Positions 1 through 12,545 are shown, counted from the first letter of the stretch. The stretch is DNA of 34,929 bases from Azospirillum brasilense (GCF_003349955.1 NZ_QLKQ01000074.1:1-34929), one strand, 5' to 3'. A program made the numbers and translations. Notes: generated by a model not told the origin, from the sequence alone.

Positions 1-35
1 GGAGGGACCCGCGAAGCGGGAGGGTGGGGGCAACC
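1..35. repeat. REP-like palindromic element (partial, at window edge)
   Basis: The first bases hold a short hairpin, CCCGC-GAA-GCGGG, flanked by GGAGGGA and AGGGTGGGGGC. The same arrangement, a G-rich flank followed by ACCC-stem-GGG, recurs at the other end of the window near 34905-34929, and the AGGGTGGGGGC edge recurs in reverse complement near 34822-34832. It lies just past the 3' end of the small gene at 47-253 and contains no reading frame of its own. I read it as one end of a dispersed extragenic palindrome cut by the window edge. Confidence 0.5.
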
Positions 36-46
36 GGTGCCGACGC

Positions 47-253
47 TTACTCCAACGCGATCTCCCCCTTGATCTCATGCTCCAGCCCGACGCCCTCGAC
101 GGTCAGCACGACGCGGGCCTGGAGCGTTTCGTTGCCCTTCAGCTTTCCGGCCTCCATCGCTTCGGTCACGGCGCGCTCGATCTCGCGCTGCGAGGTGACG
201 CCGACGACCTTCAGGTACTTCCGGATGCCCATGTTGAAGGTGTCGTGGTCCAT
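47..253 (-). CDS. DUF6494-type small protein
   Basis: This is a 68-residue protein with an acidic C-terminus. Its N-terminal half carries the pattern F-N-M-x-I-R-K-[YF]-L-K-x-V-G-V-T-S-Q-R-E-I-E, which I associate with the DUF6494 family of short proteobacterial proteins of unknown function. A strong ribosome binding site (GGGAGGAG) sits 5 to 6 bases before the ATG, which supports the start and the gene. There is no signal peptide or membrane segment, so it is probably cytoplasmic. It is transcribed divergently from the PepSY-sensor operon, with about 150 bp between the starts. No biochemical role can be assigned from sequence. Confidence 0.8.
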   Translation of the reverse strand: MDHDTFNMGIRKYLKVVGVTSQREIERAVTEAMEAGKLKGNETLQARVVLTVEGVGLEHEIKGEIALE

Positions 254-401
254 GATGCTCCTCCCTCTCTGATCGCTCCCGGAGACAACCGTCGCGGCAA
301 CGCTTTGTCCCGTATCCCTCTCGCCCCCTGCGGCCCATTCAGGTGCCGTTCAGCCCGCTTTGTGCTAACTGGGGATGCCCTTTCGCCCGTCGGTTCCGAC
401 C

Positions 402-767
402 ATGAACGCCGCCCGTGCCGTCCTGCTGTCCCTGGCCCTTTTCGCCGCCCTCGCCGGTGCCGCCCTGCCGGCGGCGGCCGATGACGACCGCGACCATGAG
501 CGGGCGCGGGAGGCGTTCCGCTCGGGCCGGGCGCTGCCGCTGGAGGCCATCGTCGCCCGCGCGCAGGCCGATTTCCCCGGCGACATCCTGGACGTCGAGT
601 TCGAGGACGAGGATGGGCAGATCGTCTACGAGATCAAGACCATCACCGCCGAAGGCCGCGTCCTGAAGCTGAAATACGACGCCGCGACCGGCGACCTGCT
701 GCGGGTGCGCGGGCGCAACGGGAAGGGCGAGGGCAAGGGCGAGGGCGGTCATCATGGGAAGAGGTGA
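402..767 (+). CDS. PepSY domain periplasmic protein
   Basis: This 121-residue exported protein has a signal peptide (hydrophobic LLSLALFAALAGAALP followed by an AAAD-type cleavage site near residue 27). A single PepSY-like domain follows, roughly residues 40-100: helix EAFRSGRALPLEAIVARAQ, then strands with VEFEDEDGQIVYEIK and LKYDAATGDLL. The tail is a basic and glycine/histidine-rich run (about residues 104-121) that could bind metal or polyanions; that is inference. An in-frame ATG at 375 would add nine residues ahead of the signal peptide, so 402 is preferred. The gene touches the response regulator gene. PepSY proteins beside two-component systems are often modulators of, or targets for, the sensor. 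Confidence 0.82.
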   Translation: MNAARAVLLSLALFAALAGAALPAAADDDRDHERAREAFRSGRALPLEAIVARAQADFPGDILDVEFEDEDGQIVYEIKTITAEGRVLKLKYDAATGDLLRVRGRNGKGEGKGEGGHHGKR

Positions 768-772
768 GCGCC

Positions 773-1432
773 ATGCGCCTGCTCGTCGTCGAGGATGATC
801 CGGCGCTCGCCCGCCAGCTTGCCGAACGGCTGGAGGGCGAGGGCTACGCCGTGGACCGCGCCGCCGACGGCGAGGAGGGCCAGTTCCTCGGCGAGACCGA
901 GCCCTACGACGCCATCGTCCTCGACCTCGGCCTGCCACGGGTGGACGGGCTGACGGTTCTGCGCTCCTGGCGCGCGCAGGGGATGACGGCACCGGTGATC
1001 ATCCTGACCGCCCGTGGCGCCTGGACGGAGAAGGTCCAGGGCATCGACGCCGGGGCCGACGACTATCTGGCCAAGCCCTTCAGCATGGAGGAGCTTCTCG
1101 CCCGCATCCGCGCGCTGATCCGCCGCTCCAAGGGCCACGCCTCGGCGGAAATCGCCTGCGGCGGGGTGGTGCTGGACACCCGCTCGGGCCGGGTCACGCT
1201 GGACGGGCAGACGGTGGATCTGACCGGGCACGAGTTCCGCGTGCTCGATTACCTGATGCACCGCAAGGGCCAGCTCGTTTCCCGCACGGAGCTGACCGAG
1301 CACATCTACGCCCAGGATTTCGACCGCGATTCCAACACCATCGAGGTCTTCGTCGGCCGTCTGCGCCGCAAGCTGGGCGCCGACCTGATCAAGACGGTGC
1401 GCGGGCTCGGCTACAAGCTGGAGGCGCCGTGA
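773..1432 (+). CDS. OmpR/PhoB-family response regulator
   Basis: The 219-residue product is a DNA-binding response regulator. The receiver domain (1-115) has acidic pocket E8-D9-D10, phospho-acceptor D51 in LDLGLP and K101 in AKPF. The winged-helix effector domain occupies about 125-217, ending with the family signature TVRGLGYKL. The start is ATG 773 because AGAGGTGA lies 5 bases before it; a GTG at 764, overlapping the PepSY stop, is an in-frame alternative adding three residues. The gene overlaps the following kinase gene by 4 bases, which indicates coupled translation and a cognate pair. The pair resembles PhoP/PhoQ- and FeuP/FeuQ-type systems, but the signal cannot be read from sequence. 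Confidence 0.93.
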   Translation: MRLLVVEDDPALARQLAERLEGEGYAVDRAADGEEGQFLGETEPYDAIVLDLGLPRVDGLTVLRSWRAQGMTAPVIILTARGAWTEKVQGIDAGADDYLAKPFSMEELLARIRALIRRSKGHASAEIACGGVVLDTRSGRVTLDGQTVDLTGHEFRVLDYLMHRKGQLVSRTELTEHIYAQDFDRDSNTIEVFVGRLRRKLGADLIKTVRGLGYKLEAP

Positions 1433-2787
1433 GCGGGGGCGCGCGGCGGCTGACCGGGTCGCTGCGCTTCCGCCTGCTGGCCGGGGCGGCGGTGTGGATC
1501 GCGCTGGCCCTGGCGCTGGCCGGGCTGGTGCTGTCCGGCCTGTTCCGCGACCATGTGGCCCGCCGTTTCGAGGCGGAGCTGACCAACCAGCTCGACCAGC
1601 TCGCCGCCTTGGTCGAGCTGGGGGCGGACGGCGCGCCGCTGCTGCGCCAGCCGCTCAGCGACCCGCGCTTCCGCCGACCGCTGTCGGGGCTGTACTGGCA
1701 GGTCGGGCCGGGGAATGCGCCGCTCCTGCGCTCCCGCTCCCTGTGGGACGAGACGCTGGCCCTGCCGCCGGACGAGGTGGCCGACGGCGACATCCACCGC
1801 CACAGCGTCGCCGGCCCCGCCGGACGCCAATTGTCGGTGCTGGAGCGCGCCGTGACCCTTCCCAACGGAACAGCGCCCCTGCGCATGGCGGTGGCGCAGG
1901 ACGAGGCGGAGCTGCGGGCGGTGGTGGCGGACTTCAACCGGGTGCTCTGGCTGTCGCTGGGGGCGCTGGCGCTGGCGCTGATCGCCGCGGTGATGGTCCA
2001 GGTGTCGGTGGGGCTGCGCCCGCTGGTCCGGTTGCGCGCCGAGCTGGCCGCGGTGCGCGCCGGGCGCCGGAAGCGCTTCGGCGGCGACTCCCCGCGCGAG
2101 GTGCAGCCGCTGCTCGACGATCTGAACGCCCTGCTGGACCATTCGGAGGAGGTGGTGGTGCGGGCGCGGCTCCAGGCCGGCAACCTCGCCCACGCGCTGA
2201 AGACGAACCTCGCCGTGCTGGCGAACGAGGCGGGGGGGGAGGCGGCCGCCCGGCGCGTGGCGGAGATGCGCCGCCACATCGACCACCACATGGCCCGCGC
2301 CCGCGCCGCCGCCGCCCGCGGCCTGCCCGGCGTCGCCACCCCGGTGGCCGACAGCGCCGGGGCGCTGGCGCGGGTCTTGGAGAAGCTTCAGAGCGGTGGT
2401 CAGGGCGGGGGCCGGGTGACCGTCGCCGTCCGCGTCCCGCGCGAGCATGTCTTCGCCGGGGAGCGCGAGGACCTTGACGAGATGCTGGGCAACCTGCTGG
2501 ACAACGCCATGAAATGGGCGGGGTCGCGGGTGGAGGTGGCGTCGCGGCTGGAGGCGGGCGGGATGCTGGCGGTGGTGGTGGACGACGACGGGCCGGGCCT
2601 GCCCGCCGATCGGCGCGACGCCGTGCTGGCCCCCGGCGTGCGGCTGGACGAGAGCACGCCGGGCAGCGGCCTCGGCCTTGCCGTCGTGCGCGACGTGGCG
2701 CGGCTCTACGGCGGCGACCTGCGGCTGGGCGATTCGCCGCTCGGCGGGTTGCGGGTGGAGCTGGTGCTGCCGGTCGCGGCGTCCTGA
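1429..2787 (+). CDS. Sensor histidine kinase, partner of the upstream regulator
   Basis: This 452-residue inner-membrane kinase has a first transmembrane helix around 16-38, a periplasmic loop of about 130 residues, and a second helix around 172-195. A HAMP-like linker follows, then the dimerisation/phospho-acceptor helix with H255 in NLAHALKT. The ATP-binding domain has an N box (NLLDNAMKWA, from about residue 355), G1 (DDDGPGLP) and G2 (GSGLGLAVV). It begins with GTG inside the regulator's stop (GTGA overlap). The order PepSY - regulator - kinase suggests that the PepSY protein may touch the periplasmic sensor loop. The phospho-acceptor motif LAHALKT is typical of PhoQ-like kinases. The ligand is unknown. 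Confidence 0.92.
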   Translation: MSGGARRLTGSLRFRLLAGAAVWIALALALAGLVLSGLFRDHVARRFEAELTNQLDQLAALVELGADGAPLLRQPLSDPRFRRPLSGLYWQVGPGNAPLLRSRSLWDETLALPPDEVADGDIHRHSVAGPAGRQLSVLERAVTLPNGTAPLRMAVAQDEAELRAVVADFNRVLWLSLGALALALIAAVMVQVSVGLRPLVRLRAELAAVRAGRRKRFGGDSPREVQPLLDDLNALLDHSEEVVVRARLQAGNLAHALKTNLAVLANEAGGEAAARRVAEMRRHIDHHMARARAAAARGLPGVATPVADSAGALARVLEKLQSGGQGGGRVTVAVRVPREHVFAGEREDLDEMLGNLLDNAMKWAGSRVEVASRLEAGGMLAVVVDDDGPGLPADRRDAVLAPGVRLDESTPGSGLGLAVVRDVARLYGGDLRLGDSPLGGLRVELVLPVAAS

Positions 2788-2879
2788 CCCGCGCAACATT
2801 CCTGTCACATCTCCGCGCTGGCGGCGGACCGTCCCTTGTGGTCTGAATGGCGTCCCTTCGCGTGCTCCGGAGACGGTGG

Positions 2880-4271
2880 ATGACCCAGGCCGACAGCGCC
2901 AACGCACCCGGTGTGGACACCACCGGCCACGGGGTGAGCCTCGGCGAGGCCACGCGGGTCTGGGCGCGGATCGCGGCGTTGAGCTTCGGCGGTCCGGCCG
3001 GCCAGATCGCCATGATGCACCGCATCGTGGTGGACGAGAAGAGGTGGATCGGCGAGGAGCGGTTCCTCCACGCCCTGAACTACTGCATGCTGCTGCCGGG
3101 GCCGGAGGCGCAGCAGCTGGCCGTCTACATCGGCTGGCTGATGCACCGGACGGTGGGCGGGCTGATCGCCGGCGTCCTGTTTATCCTGCCCGGCGCGCTG
3201 GCCATCATGGCGCTCAGCCTGCTCTACGCGACGCTGGGGCACAGCGTGGCGGTGCAGGGGCTGTTCTTCGGGCTGAAGGCGGCGGTGCTCGCCGTCGTGC
3301 TGGAGGCGGTGGTCCGCGTCGGGCGGCGCACGCTGAGGAACGGGGCGATGGTCGCCCTGTCGGCGGCGGCCTTCCTGGCGATCTTCGCCTTCAATGTTCC
3401 GTTCCCGCTGATCATCCTGACCGCCGCCCTGATCGGTCTGGCCGGGGCGCGGCTGGGCGTCTCCGCCTTCCGGCCGATGCCGCACGGGCCGGCTGCGTCC
3501 ACGCACGGGAGCAGCCTGCTGGGCGAGGACACGCCGGACCACGCCCGCCCCTCCACCGCCTGGTCGCTGCGCGTCGGGGCGGTGTGCCTCGCCCTGTGGC
3601 TGGGGCCGGTGCTGGCGCTGCTGCTGACGCTGGGGCCGGACAACACCTTCACCGGCATCGCCGTCTTCTTCTCCAAGATGGCGGTGGTGACCTTCGGCGG
3701 CGCCTACGCCGTGCTGGCCTATGTGGCGCAGCAGGCCGTGGAGACCTATGGCTGGCTCCATCCCGGCGAGATGCTGGACGGGCTGGGCATGGCGGAGACG
3801 ACGCCGGGGCCGCTGATCATGGTGGTGCAGTTCGTCGGCTTCCTCGGCGCGCTGCGCGATCCGGGAGCGCTGCCGCCGCTGCTGGCCGGGGTGCTGGGCG
3901 GGCTGCTGACCACCTGGGTCACCTTCGTGCCCTGTTTCCTGTGGATCTTCCTCGGCGCGCCCTATGTCGAGGCGCTGCGCGGCAACCGGATGCTCGGCGC
4001 CGCGCTGTCGGCGATCACCGCGGCGGTGGTCGGGGTGATCCTGAATCTGGCGCTGTGGTTCGCCCTGCACACGCTGTTCGCCCGGCTGGAGCCGGTGTCG
4101 GTTGCCGGGATGAGCCTGGACCTGCCCGTCCTCGCCAGCGTCAACCCGCCCGCCCTGGCGCTGACTGTGGCGGCGGTGCTGGCGGTGTTCCGCTTCAAGG
4201 CGGGGATGCTGCCCACCCTGGGTGCCTGCGCGCTGGCCGGGGTGGCGCTGCGCATGGCGGGGGTGGCGTAG
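2880..4271 (+). CDS. chrA: ChrA-type chromate efflux transporter (two CHR domains)
   Basis: This is an inner-membrane transporter of 463 residues from the preferred start, the usual size for long-chain CHR family members. It has two homologous halves. The N-terminal half opens with the family motif F-G-G-P-x-[AG]-Q-I-A-M-M-H and later LLPGPEAQQLAVYIG. The C-terminal half has the matching TFGGAYAVLAYVAQQAVE and ETTPGPLIMVVQFVGFLG. Hydrophobic segments fill both halves. ATG 2880 is favoured over ATG 2847 because GGAG at 2869-2872 is well spaced. Known family members export chromate by proton antiport; substrate here is inferred from family only. It follows the two-component system in the same direction after 92 bases, so regulation by that system is possible. 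Confidence 0.88.
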   Translation: MTQADSANAPGVDTTGHGVSLGEATRVWARIAALSFGGPAGQIAMMHRIVVDEKRWIGEERFLHALNYCMLLPGPEAQQLAVYIGWLMHRTVGGLIAGVLFILPGALAIMALSLLYATLGHSVAVQGLFFGLKAAVLAVVLEAVVRVGRRTLRNGAMVALSAAAFLAIFAFNVPFPLIILTAALIGLAGARLGVSAFRPMPHGPAASTHGSSLLGEDTPDHARPSTAWSLRVGAVCLALWLGPVLALLLTLGPDNTFTGIAVFFSKMAVVTFGGAYAVLAYVAQQAVETYGWLHPGEMLDGLGMAETTPGPLIMVVQFVGFLGALRDPGALPPLLAGVLGGLLTTWVTFVPCFLWIFLGAPYVEALRGNRMLGAALSAITAAVVGVILNLALWFALHTLFARLEPVSVAGMSLDLPVLASVNPPALALTVAAVLAVFRFKAGMLPTLGACALAGVALRMAGVA

Positions 4272-4280
4272 CGGGACGAA

Positions 4281-4304
4281 GGCCGCGCCCGGACCGGCGC
4301 GGCC
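4281..4304. terminator. Hairpin between convergent chrA and the 56-aa gene
   Basis: A perfect 9-bp stem (GGCCGCGCC / GGCGCGGCC) encloses a 6-base loop. It starts 10 bases after the chrA stop and ends 10 bases before the stop of the opposing small gene, a natural place for a shared terminator. There is no T-run on either side, so it may act as a 3' end stabiliser or a factor-dependent stop instead. Confidence 0.5.
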
Positions 4305-4313
4305 CTGCCGCCA

Positions 4314-4484
4314 TCAATGCATCTCCTGAACCTGGGCGATGCGTTCGGTGATTCCTTCGAGGCGGCGGGACAGCTGGTCCTCGTCCTCCGGCGCGATCTG
4401 GCCCTTGCGTTGGGCAAGCCGCAGGGCCGCTTGCGCCTCCTCCAGGCAATCGAGCGTGTGACGCACGTAGTCGTGTTGGGCCAT
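4314..4484 (-). CDS. Small hypothetical helical protein (56 aa)
   Basis: This short gene encodes MAQHDYVRHTLDCLEEAQAA through to a C-terminal QVQEMH. A near-perfect ribosome binding site, AGAGGAGG, is placed 8 to 9 bases before the ATG, unlike the random frames around it. The sequence is charged and almost entirely helix-forming (LDCLEEAQAALRLAQRK, then DEDQLSRRLEGITERIAQV), suggesting a two-helix hairpin or short coiled coil. No signal peptide or membrane segment is seen. It is convergent with chrA and separated from it by a 9-bp hairpin. I do not recognise a named family. Gene status is supported by the ribosome binding site, coding-like composition and tight fit between features. Confidence 0.72.
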   Translation of the reverse strand: MAQHDYVRHTLDCLEEAQAALRLAQRKGQIAPEDEDQLSRRLEGITERIAQVQEMH

Positions 4485-4602
4485 GCCCCCATCCTCCTCT
4501 GCCGTTCTGCAACCAAAGCGAAACAGACCGGTACGGATGGGGTTCCACCTTCAGGCGGGGCCTATCCCGGCCGGACAGATCGGCTCAGAAGTCCAGATCG
4601 GG

Positions 4603-5271
4603 TCAGAAATCCAGGTCGGCGTAATGGCGGGGCGGCGGGCAGCCGGGGACGCTGTCGGCCAGCAAGCCGCGGAAGCTGGGGCGCGACTTGATGCGGGCGT
4701 ACCAGTCCTTGGCCTCCGGCACCTTGTCCCACGGCACGTTGTCCACGTAATCGACGCAGGACAGCGCCGCCGCCGCCGCGATGTCGGCCACCGTGAAGCT
4801 GGAGCCGGCCAGCCAGGGGCGCCGTTCCGACAGGAAGGCGATGTATTCCATGTGGTACTGGATGTTCGCCAGACCGGCGCGGATCGCCGGGGCGTAGGGG
4901 TGGCCCTGGCCGGACAGCCGCTTGATCAGCTTCTCGCCGACCAGATTCTCGGTCACCTCGCGGTCGAAGGTCCGGGTGAACCAGTCGACGATCCGGCGCA
5001 CCTCGGCGCGGGCCGCCACCTCCCGCGGCATCAGGGCCACGTCGGGATAGGCCTCCTCCAGATACTCCAGCACGGGCAGCCCGCCGGCCACGACGGTCCC
5101 GTCCTCCTCCACCAGCACCGGCGGCTCGCCGGCGGGGTTGAGCATCAGGAAATCCTCGCGCCGTTCCCACGGCTTCTCGATGACTGGGTCGAAGGGAAGA
5201 CCCTTCTCGGCCAGCATCACCCGCGCGACGCGGGACAAGGGATGGAGGGGGTGGTGATGGAGTGTCCGCAT
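4603..5271 (-). CDS. fzlA: GST-family protein, probable FtsZ-binding FzlA
   Basis: The 222-residue soluble protein has a glutathione S-transferase fold. The thioredoxin-like N-terminal domain (about 1-80) has the L-N-P-[AS]-G-E-P-P-V-L core with the cis-proline. The helical C-terminal domain (about 90-205) has FTVADIAAAAALSCVDY. The ending RPSFRGLLADSVPG...HYADLDF matches my memory of the alphaproteobacterial FzlA group, GST homologues that bind FtsZ and promote constriction in Caulobacter rather than conjugating glutathione. In that group fzlA often lies near uppP and the NDUFA9-like epimerase, both found about 8-10 kb away here. A generic GST is the alternative. Confidence 0.72.
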   Translation of the reverse strand: MRTLHHHPLHPLSRVARVMLAEKGLPFDPVIEKPWERREDFLMLNPAGEPPVLVEEDGTVVAGGLPVLEYLEEAYPDVALMPREVAARAEVRRIVDWFTRTFDREVTENLVGEKLIKRLSGQGHPYAPAIRAGLANIQYHMEYIAFLSERRPWLAGSSFTVADIAAAAALSCVDYVDNVPWDKVPEAKDWYARIKSRPSFRGLLADSVPGCPPPRHYADLDF

Positions 5272-5372
5272 GCCGGGCCGGACTGTAGCGTATGGGGAGC
5301 GTGGAAAACAGTCTGCGCTTTGGCGTGTGACGCCGCTCCTTCGGCTTATGGATCAACCGTGCCGGGAGGGTG

Positions 5373-5828
5373 TCAAAGGGCGGATTTGCGGTAGACCACC
5401 AGGGGTTCCGCATCCCCTCCGGTTTCGGCGGCGGGAACCGGGGTCCAGCCGTTGTGCTCGTAGAAGGCGCGGGCCGCCGCGTTGCGCGACGCGCAGGCCA
5501 GTTCGGCGGAGCCGCGCAGCAGGGTCAGCGCCTCGCGCAGCAGCGCGCTGCCGATGCCCTGCCCGCGCCACAGCGGGTCGATGAACAGGGTGTGGATGAA
5601 GCGCTCGCCGGCATCGACGGAGACGAAGCCGACCACGCAGCCGCCGGCTTCCGCCACCAGCACCTCTTCCCCGTCCACGCAGTCGTAATAGTCGTCCAGG
5701 CCGAACCGGTCCTCGGGCTGCCAGGAAAAGGCGGCGCGGCGCCCGTGCAGGAAGATGTCGGCGCAGCGCGGCCCGTCGGCCGCCGTGGCGAAGCGAATGT
5801 CGATGCGCAAGCCGTCCTCTGCCGGCAT
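5373..5828 (-). CDS. GNAT-family N-acetyltransferase
   Basis: This 151-residue single-domain protein fits the GNAT acetyltransferase fold. Strand beta4 (FIHTLFIDPLWRG) leads into the acetyl-CoA pyrophosphate-binding loop RGQGIGSALL, the R/Q-x-x-G-x-G/A signature. Motif B near the C-terminus (NAAARAFYEHNGWTPV) contains the usual tyrosine. GGAGG sits 6 bases before the ATG. It is read toward fzlA, whose start lies about 100 bases downstream, so co-transcription is possible. The acceptor substrate cannot be predicted; the family includes protein, antibiotic and small-metabolite acetyltransferases. Confidence 0.88.
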   Translation of the reverse strand: MPAEDGLRIDIRFATAADGPRCADIFLHGRRAAFSWQPEDRFGLDDYYDCVDGEEVLVAEAGGCVVGFVSVDAGERFIHTLFIDPLWRGQGIGSALLREALTLLRGSAELACASRNAAARAFYEHNGWTPVPAAETGGDAEPLVVYRKSAL

Positions 5829-5943
5829 GACGCCCTCCCGTGTGGTTGCGGATGCTCCCAGGCGGTCCTAACAACCCATTCCGCACCAGATTATTCCAAG
5901 AACCGGCGCCCTGAAAAGGACGCCCATGCCGCCGCCGGCGTGA

Positions 5944-5977
5944 AAAACGGCGGCCCGGTTGCCCCGGACCGCCGTTT
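5944..5977. terminator. Intrinsic terminator after gltB
   Basis: Read on the minus strand, AAACGGCGG(T)CCGG and CCGG(G)CCGCCGTTT form a long stem around a GGCAA-type loop, followed by TTTTTC. It lies 40 bases past the gltB stop. A-tracts on the other side allow it to act in both directions. Confidence 0.85.
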
Positions 5978-6016
5978 CGCATATGCGCAATCGCCCTGTG
6001 ATTTAATCCGTGGGTT

Positions 6017-10576
<4,560 letters not shown>

Positions 10577-10621
10577 CGGTGGACCCTTTCAATCAGTCTG
10601 TTCGACGGGGGCAGTCTGTTT

Positions 10622-10674
10622 TGAAGGGGGACTTCGCCCCTTCACCCCCGCCAGGGGCCGAAATGGACCCCTGG
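10622..10674 (-). promoter_or_regulatory. Two tandem hairpins in the gltD-gltB gap
   Basis: The 128-base gap between the gltD stop and gltB start holds two hairpins on the transcribed minus strand. One is TGAAGGGG/CCCCTTCA around a 7-base loop (10622-10644); the other is CCAGGGG/CCCCTGG around a 10-base loop (10651-10674). Neither is followed by a T-run, so they look like processing, stability or translation-control structures rather than terminators. The G4 and C4 arms of the two hairpins could also pair with each other. Confidence 0.5.
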
Positions 10675-10704
10675 AACCCGCGGAATTGTGGATTGTTGCG
10701 GCTT

Positions 10705-12153
10705 TTATTCCGCCGCGACGGCGACCGGCGCCTCGGCCTTCGCCTTGGCGTAGGCGTGGATGCCCTCCGCCGCGTCGCGGCCGTCGCGGATGGCCCACAC
10801 CACCAGCGAGGCGCCGCGCACGATGTCGCCGGCGGCGAACACACCGTCCATGTTGGTCATCTTGGTGCGATGATCGACCAGCAGCGTGCCCCAGCGAGTC
10901 ACCTTCAGCTCCGGCTCGTCGAAGGCGTTCGGCAGGTCCTCGGGCTCGAAGCCGAGCGCCTTGATGACCAGATCGGCCTGGACCGTGAACTCCGACCCCT
11001 CGATCACCTGCGGGGTCTGGCGGCCGGTGGCGTCGGCGACGCCGAGATGGATGCGCACGGCGCGCACGCCGGTCACCACGCTGTCACCGGTAAAGCCTTC
11101 CGGGGCGGCCTGCCAGATGAACTCCACGCCCTCTTCCTCGGCGTGGGCGACCTCGCGCTGCGAGCCCGGCATGTTCTTGCGGTCGCGGCGGTACAGACAC
11201 TTGACGGACGTGGCGCCCTGGCGGATGGCCGTGCGCACGCAGTCCATGGCGGTGTCGCCGCCGCCCAGAACCACCACATGCTTGCCAGCGGCGTTCAGGG
11301 AGCCGTTCTCGTACGCCTCCACCGTATCGCCCAGGCTGACCTTGTTGGAAGTGGTCAGGTAGTCCAGCGCCGCCACGATGTTGCCCAGCCCCGAGCCCGG
11401 CGCCTTGATGTCGCGCGCCTTGTAGACGCCGGTGGCGACCAGCACGGCGACGTGCTTGCGGCGCAGCTCCGGCAGGGAGGCGTCGCGGCCGACCTCGAAG
11501 TTCGGGTGGTAGACCACCCCGGCGTCGGCCAGAAGCTTCACGCGGCGCTCGACCACCGACTTCTCCAGCTTGAAGCCGGGGATGCCGTAGACCAGCAGGC
11601 CGCCCATGCGGTCGTAGCGGTCGTAGACGTGCACCTCGTAACCCTTGGCGCGCAGCTCCTCGGCGGCGGCGAGGCCGGCCGGACCGGCGCCGATGACGCC
11701 GACCGACACGCCCAGCTCACGCGACGGCTTGCGCGGCTTCACCCAGCCCTGATCCCAGGCGGTGTCGTTGATGTACTTCTCCACCGAGCCGATGGTGACG
11801 GCGCCGTGGGTGGACTGCTCGATGACGCAGTTGCCCTCGCACAGGCGGTCCTGCGGGCAGATGCGGCCGCAGATCTCCGGGAAGTTGTTGGTGGACTGGG
11901 AGACCTCGTACGCCTCCTCCAGCCGGCCTTCGGAGGTCAGCTTCAGCCAGTCGGGGATGTTGTTGGAAACCGGGCAGTGCACCTGGCAGAAGGGAACGCC
12001 GCACTGCGAGCAGCGGTTGGCCTGCTCGTTGGCGCGCTCGTCGCTGAAGCGGGCGTAGATCTCGGCGAAATCCTGGCGGCGCTCCGCGGCCGGGCGTTTG
12101 TCGGGCATCCGCTGCGCGGTGTGCACGAAGCCCAACATCCTCTGGTTCGCCAT
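10705..12153 (-). CDS. gltD: Glutamate synthase (NADPH) small subunit
   Basis: The beta subunit oxidises NADPH on FAD and passes electrons to GltB through iron-sulfur centres. Its 482 residues match the known A. brasilense GltD length. The N-terminal region carries the two cysteine clusters (RCSQCGVPFCQVHCP and CGRICPQDRLCEGNC) that help bind the 4Fe-4S clusters. The FAD-binding Rossmann motif is VIGAGPAGLAAAE and the NADPH-binding one is VVLGGGDTAMDCV. The C-terminal GVFAAGDIVRGASLVV closes the FAD site. The start is ATG 12153, preceded by AAGGAG 8 bases upstream; longer frames into the upstream region lack such a site. It is the first gene of a gltD-gltB operon, an order typical of Azospirillum. 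Confidence 0.97.
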   Translation of the reverse strand: MANQRMLGFVHTAQRMPDKRPAAERRQDFAEIYARFSDERANEQANRCSQCGVPFCQVHCPVSNNIPDWLKLTSEGRLEEAYEVSQSTNNFPEICGRICPQDRLCEGNCVIEQSTHGAVTIGSVEKYINDTAWDQGWVKPRKPSRELGVSVGVIGAGPAGLAAAEELRAKGYEVHVYDRYDRMGGLLVYGIPGFKLEKSVVERRVKLLADAGVVYHPNFEVGRDASLPELRRKHVAVLVATGVYKARDIKAPGSGLGNIVAALDYLTTSNKVSLGDTVEAYENGSLNAAGKHVVVLGGGDTAMDCVRTAIRQGATSVKCLYRRDRKNMPGSQREVAHAEEEGVEFIWQAAPEGFTGDSVVTGVRAVRIHLGVADATGRQTPQVIEGSEFTVQADLVIKALGFEPEDLPNAFDEPELKVTRWGTLLVDHRTKMTNMDGVFAAGDIVRGASLVVWAIRDGRDAAEGIHAYAKAKAEAPVAVAAE

Positions 12154-12545
12154 AACGCCTGCTCCTTCTTCCCGTGTCCCGTGCATGGGGACGGCGCCGG
12201 CGGCCGGGCGACCCTTTTTCGCGCCGAGGGGGCACGGGAAGGGGCGTGGCCGCAGTGAAAACGAAAGCCCGCGGTCACGCGGTCTGAACGTCATATACCG
12301 CAAGCGACGGCGCCGCGCGAGCATATTTTCGTCGTTAGGACAGCATGGCTGACCAAAGCGTGACTCGATGTCGCGGAGGCTTCCGTAGACGGCGGGAGTG
12401 CCTGAAAAACAAGCAAGAATATTAGGGCCGATCCGGGACTATCGCCCAATTAGGGGTATCGCCCCATGGGTCGTCGCCTTCGCCATGTTGCGCTGCTATA
12501 AGCCGGACATTGCCATCCGCCATCCTGTCAGAGGCCAAGCGCCGC
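12154..12545. other. Divergent intergenic region, gltD / uppP
   Basis: This 392-base stretch separates the starts of gltD (minus) and uppP (plus) and should contain both promoters. It is more AT-rich than its surroundings around 12290-12430. A TATAAG element at 12497-12502 suits a -10 box for uppP, but no good -35 accompanies it. I found no convincing sigma-70 pair for gltD and no sigma-54 (GG-N10-GC) element of the TGGCAC-N5-TTGC type. No coding frame with a ribosome binding site was seen. Confidence 0.6.

Noticed and set aside
5371..5376. Perfect TTGACA on the minus strand ahead of fzlA
   Set aside because: It overlaps the end of the GNAT gene and no acceptable -10 lies 16-18 bases downstream; the nearest candidate is 20 bases away.
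12098..12352. 84-codon frame upstream of gltD on the plus strand
   Set aside because: It overlaps the gltD start in antisense, has no ribosome binding site, and its composition is unlike a protein.
12154..12509. Candidate sigma-54 or NtrC control of gltD
   Set aside because: I looked for a TGGCAC-N5-TTGCA-like element and paired NtrC sites on both strands and found none convincing.
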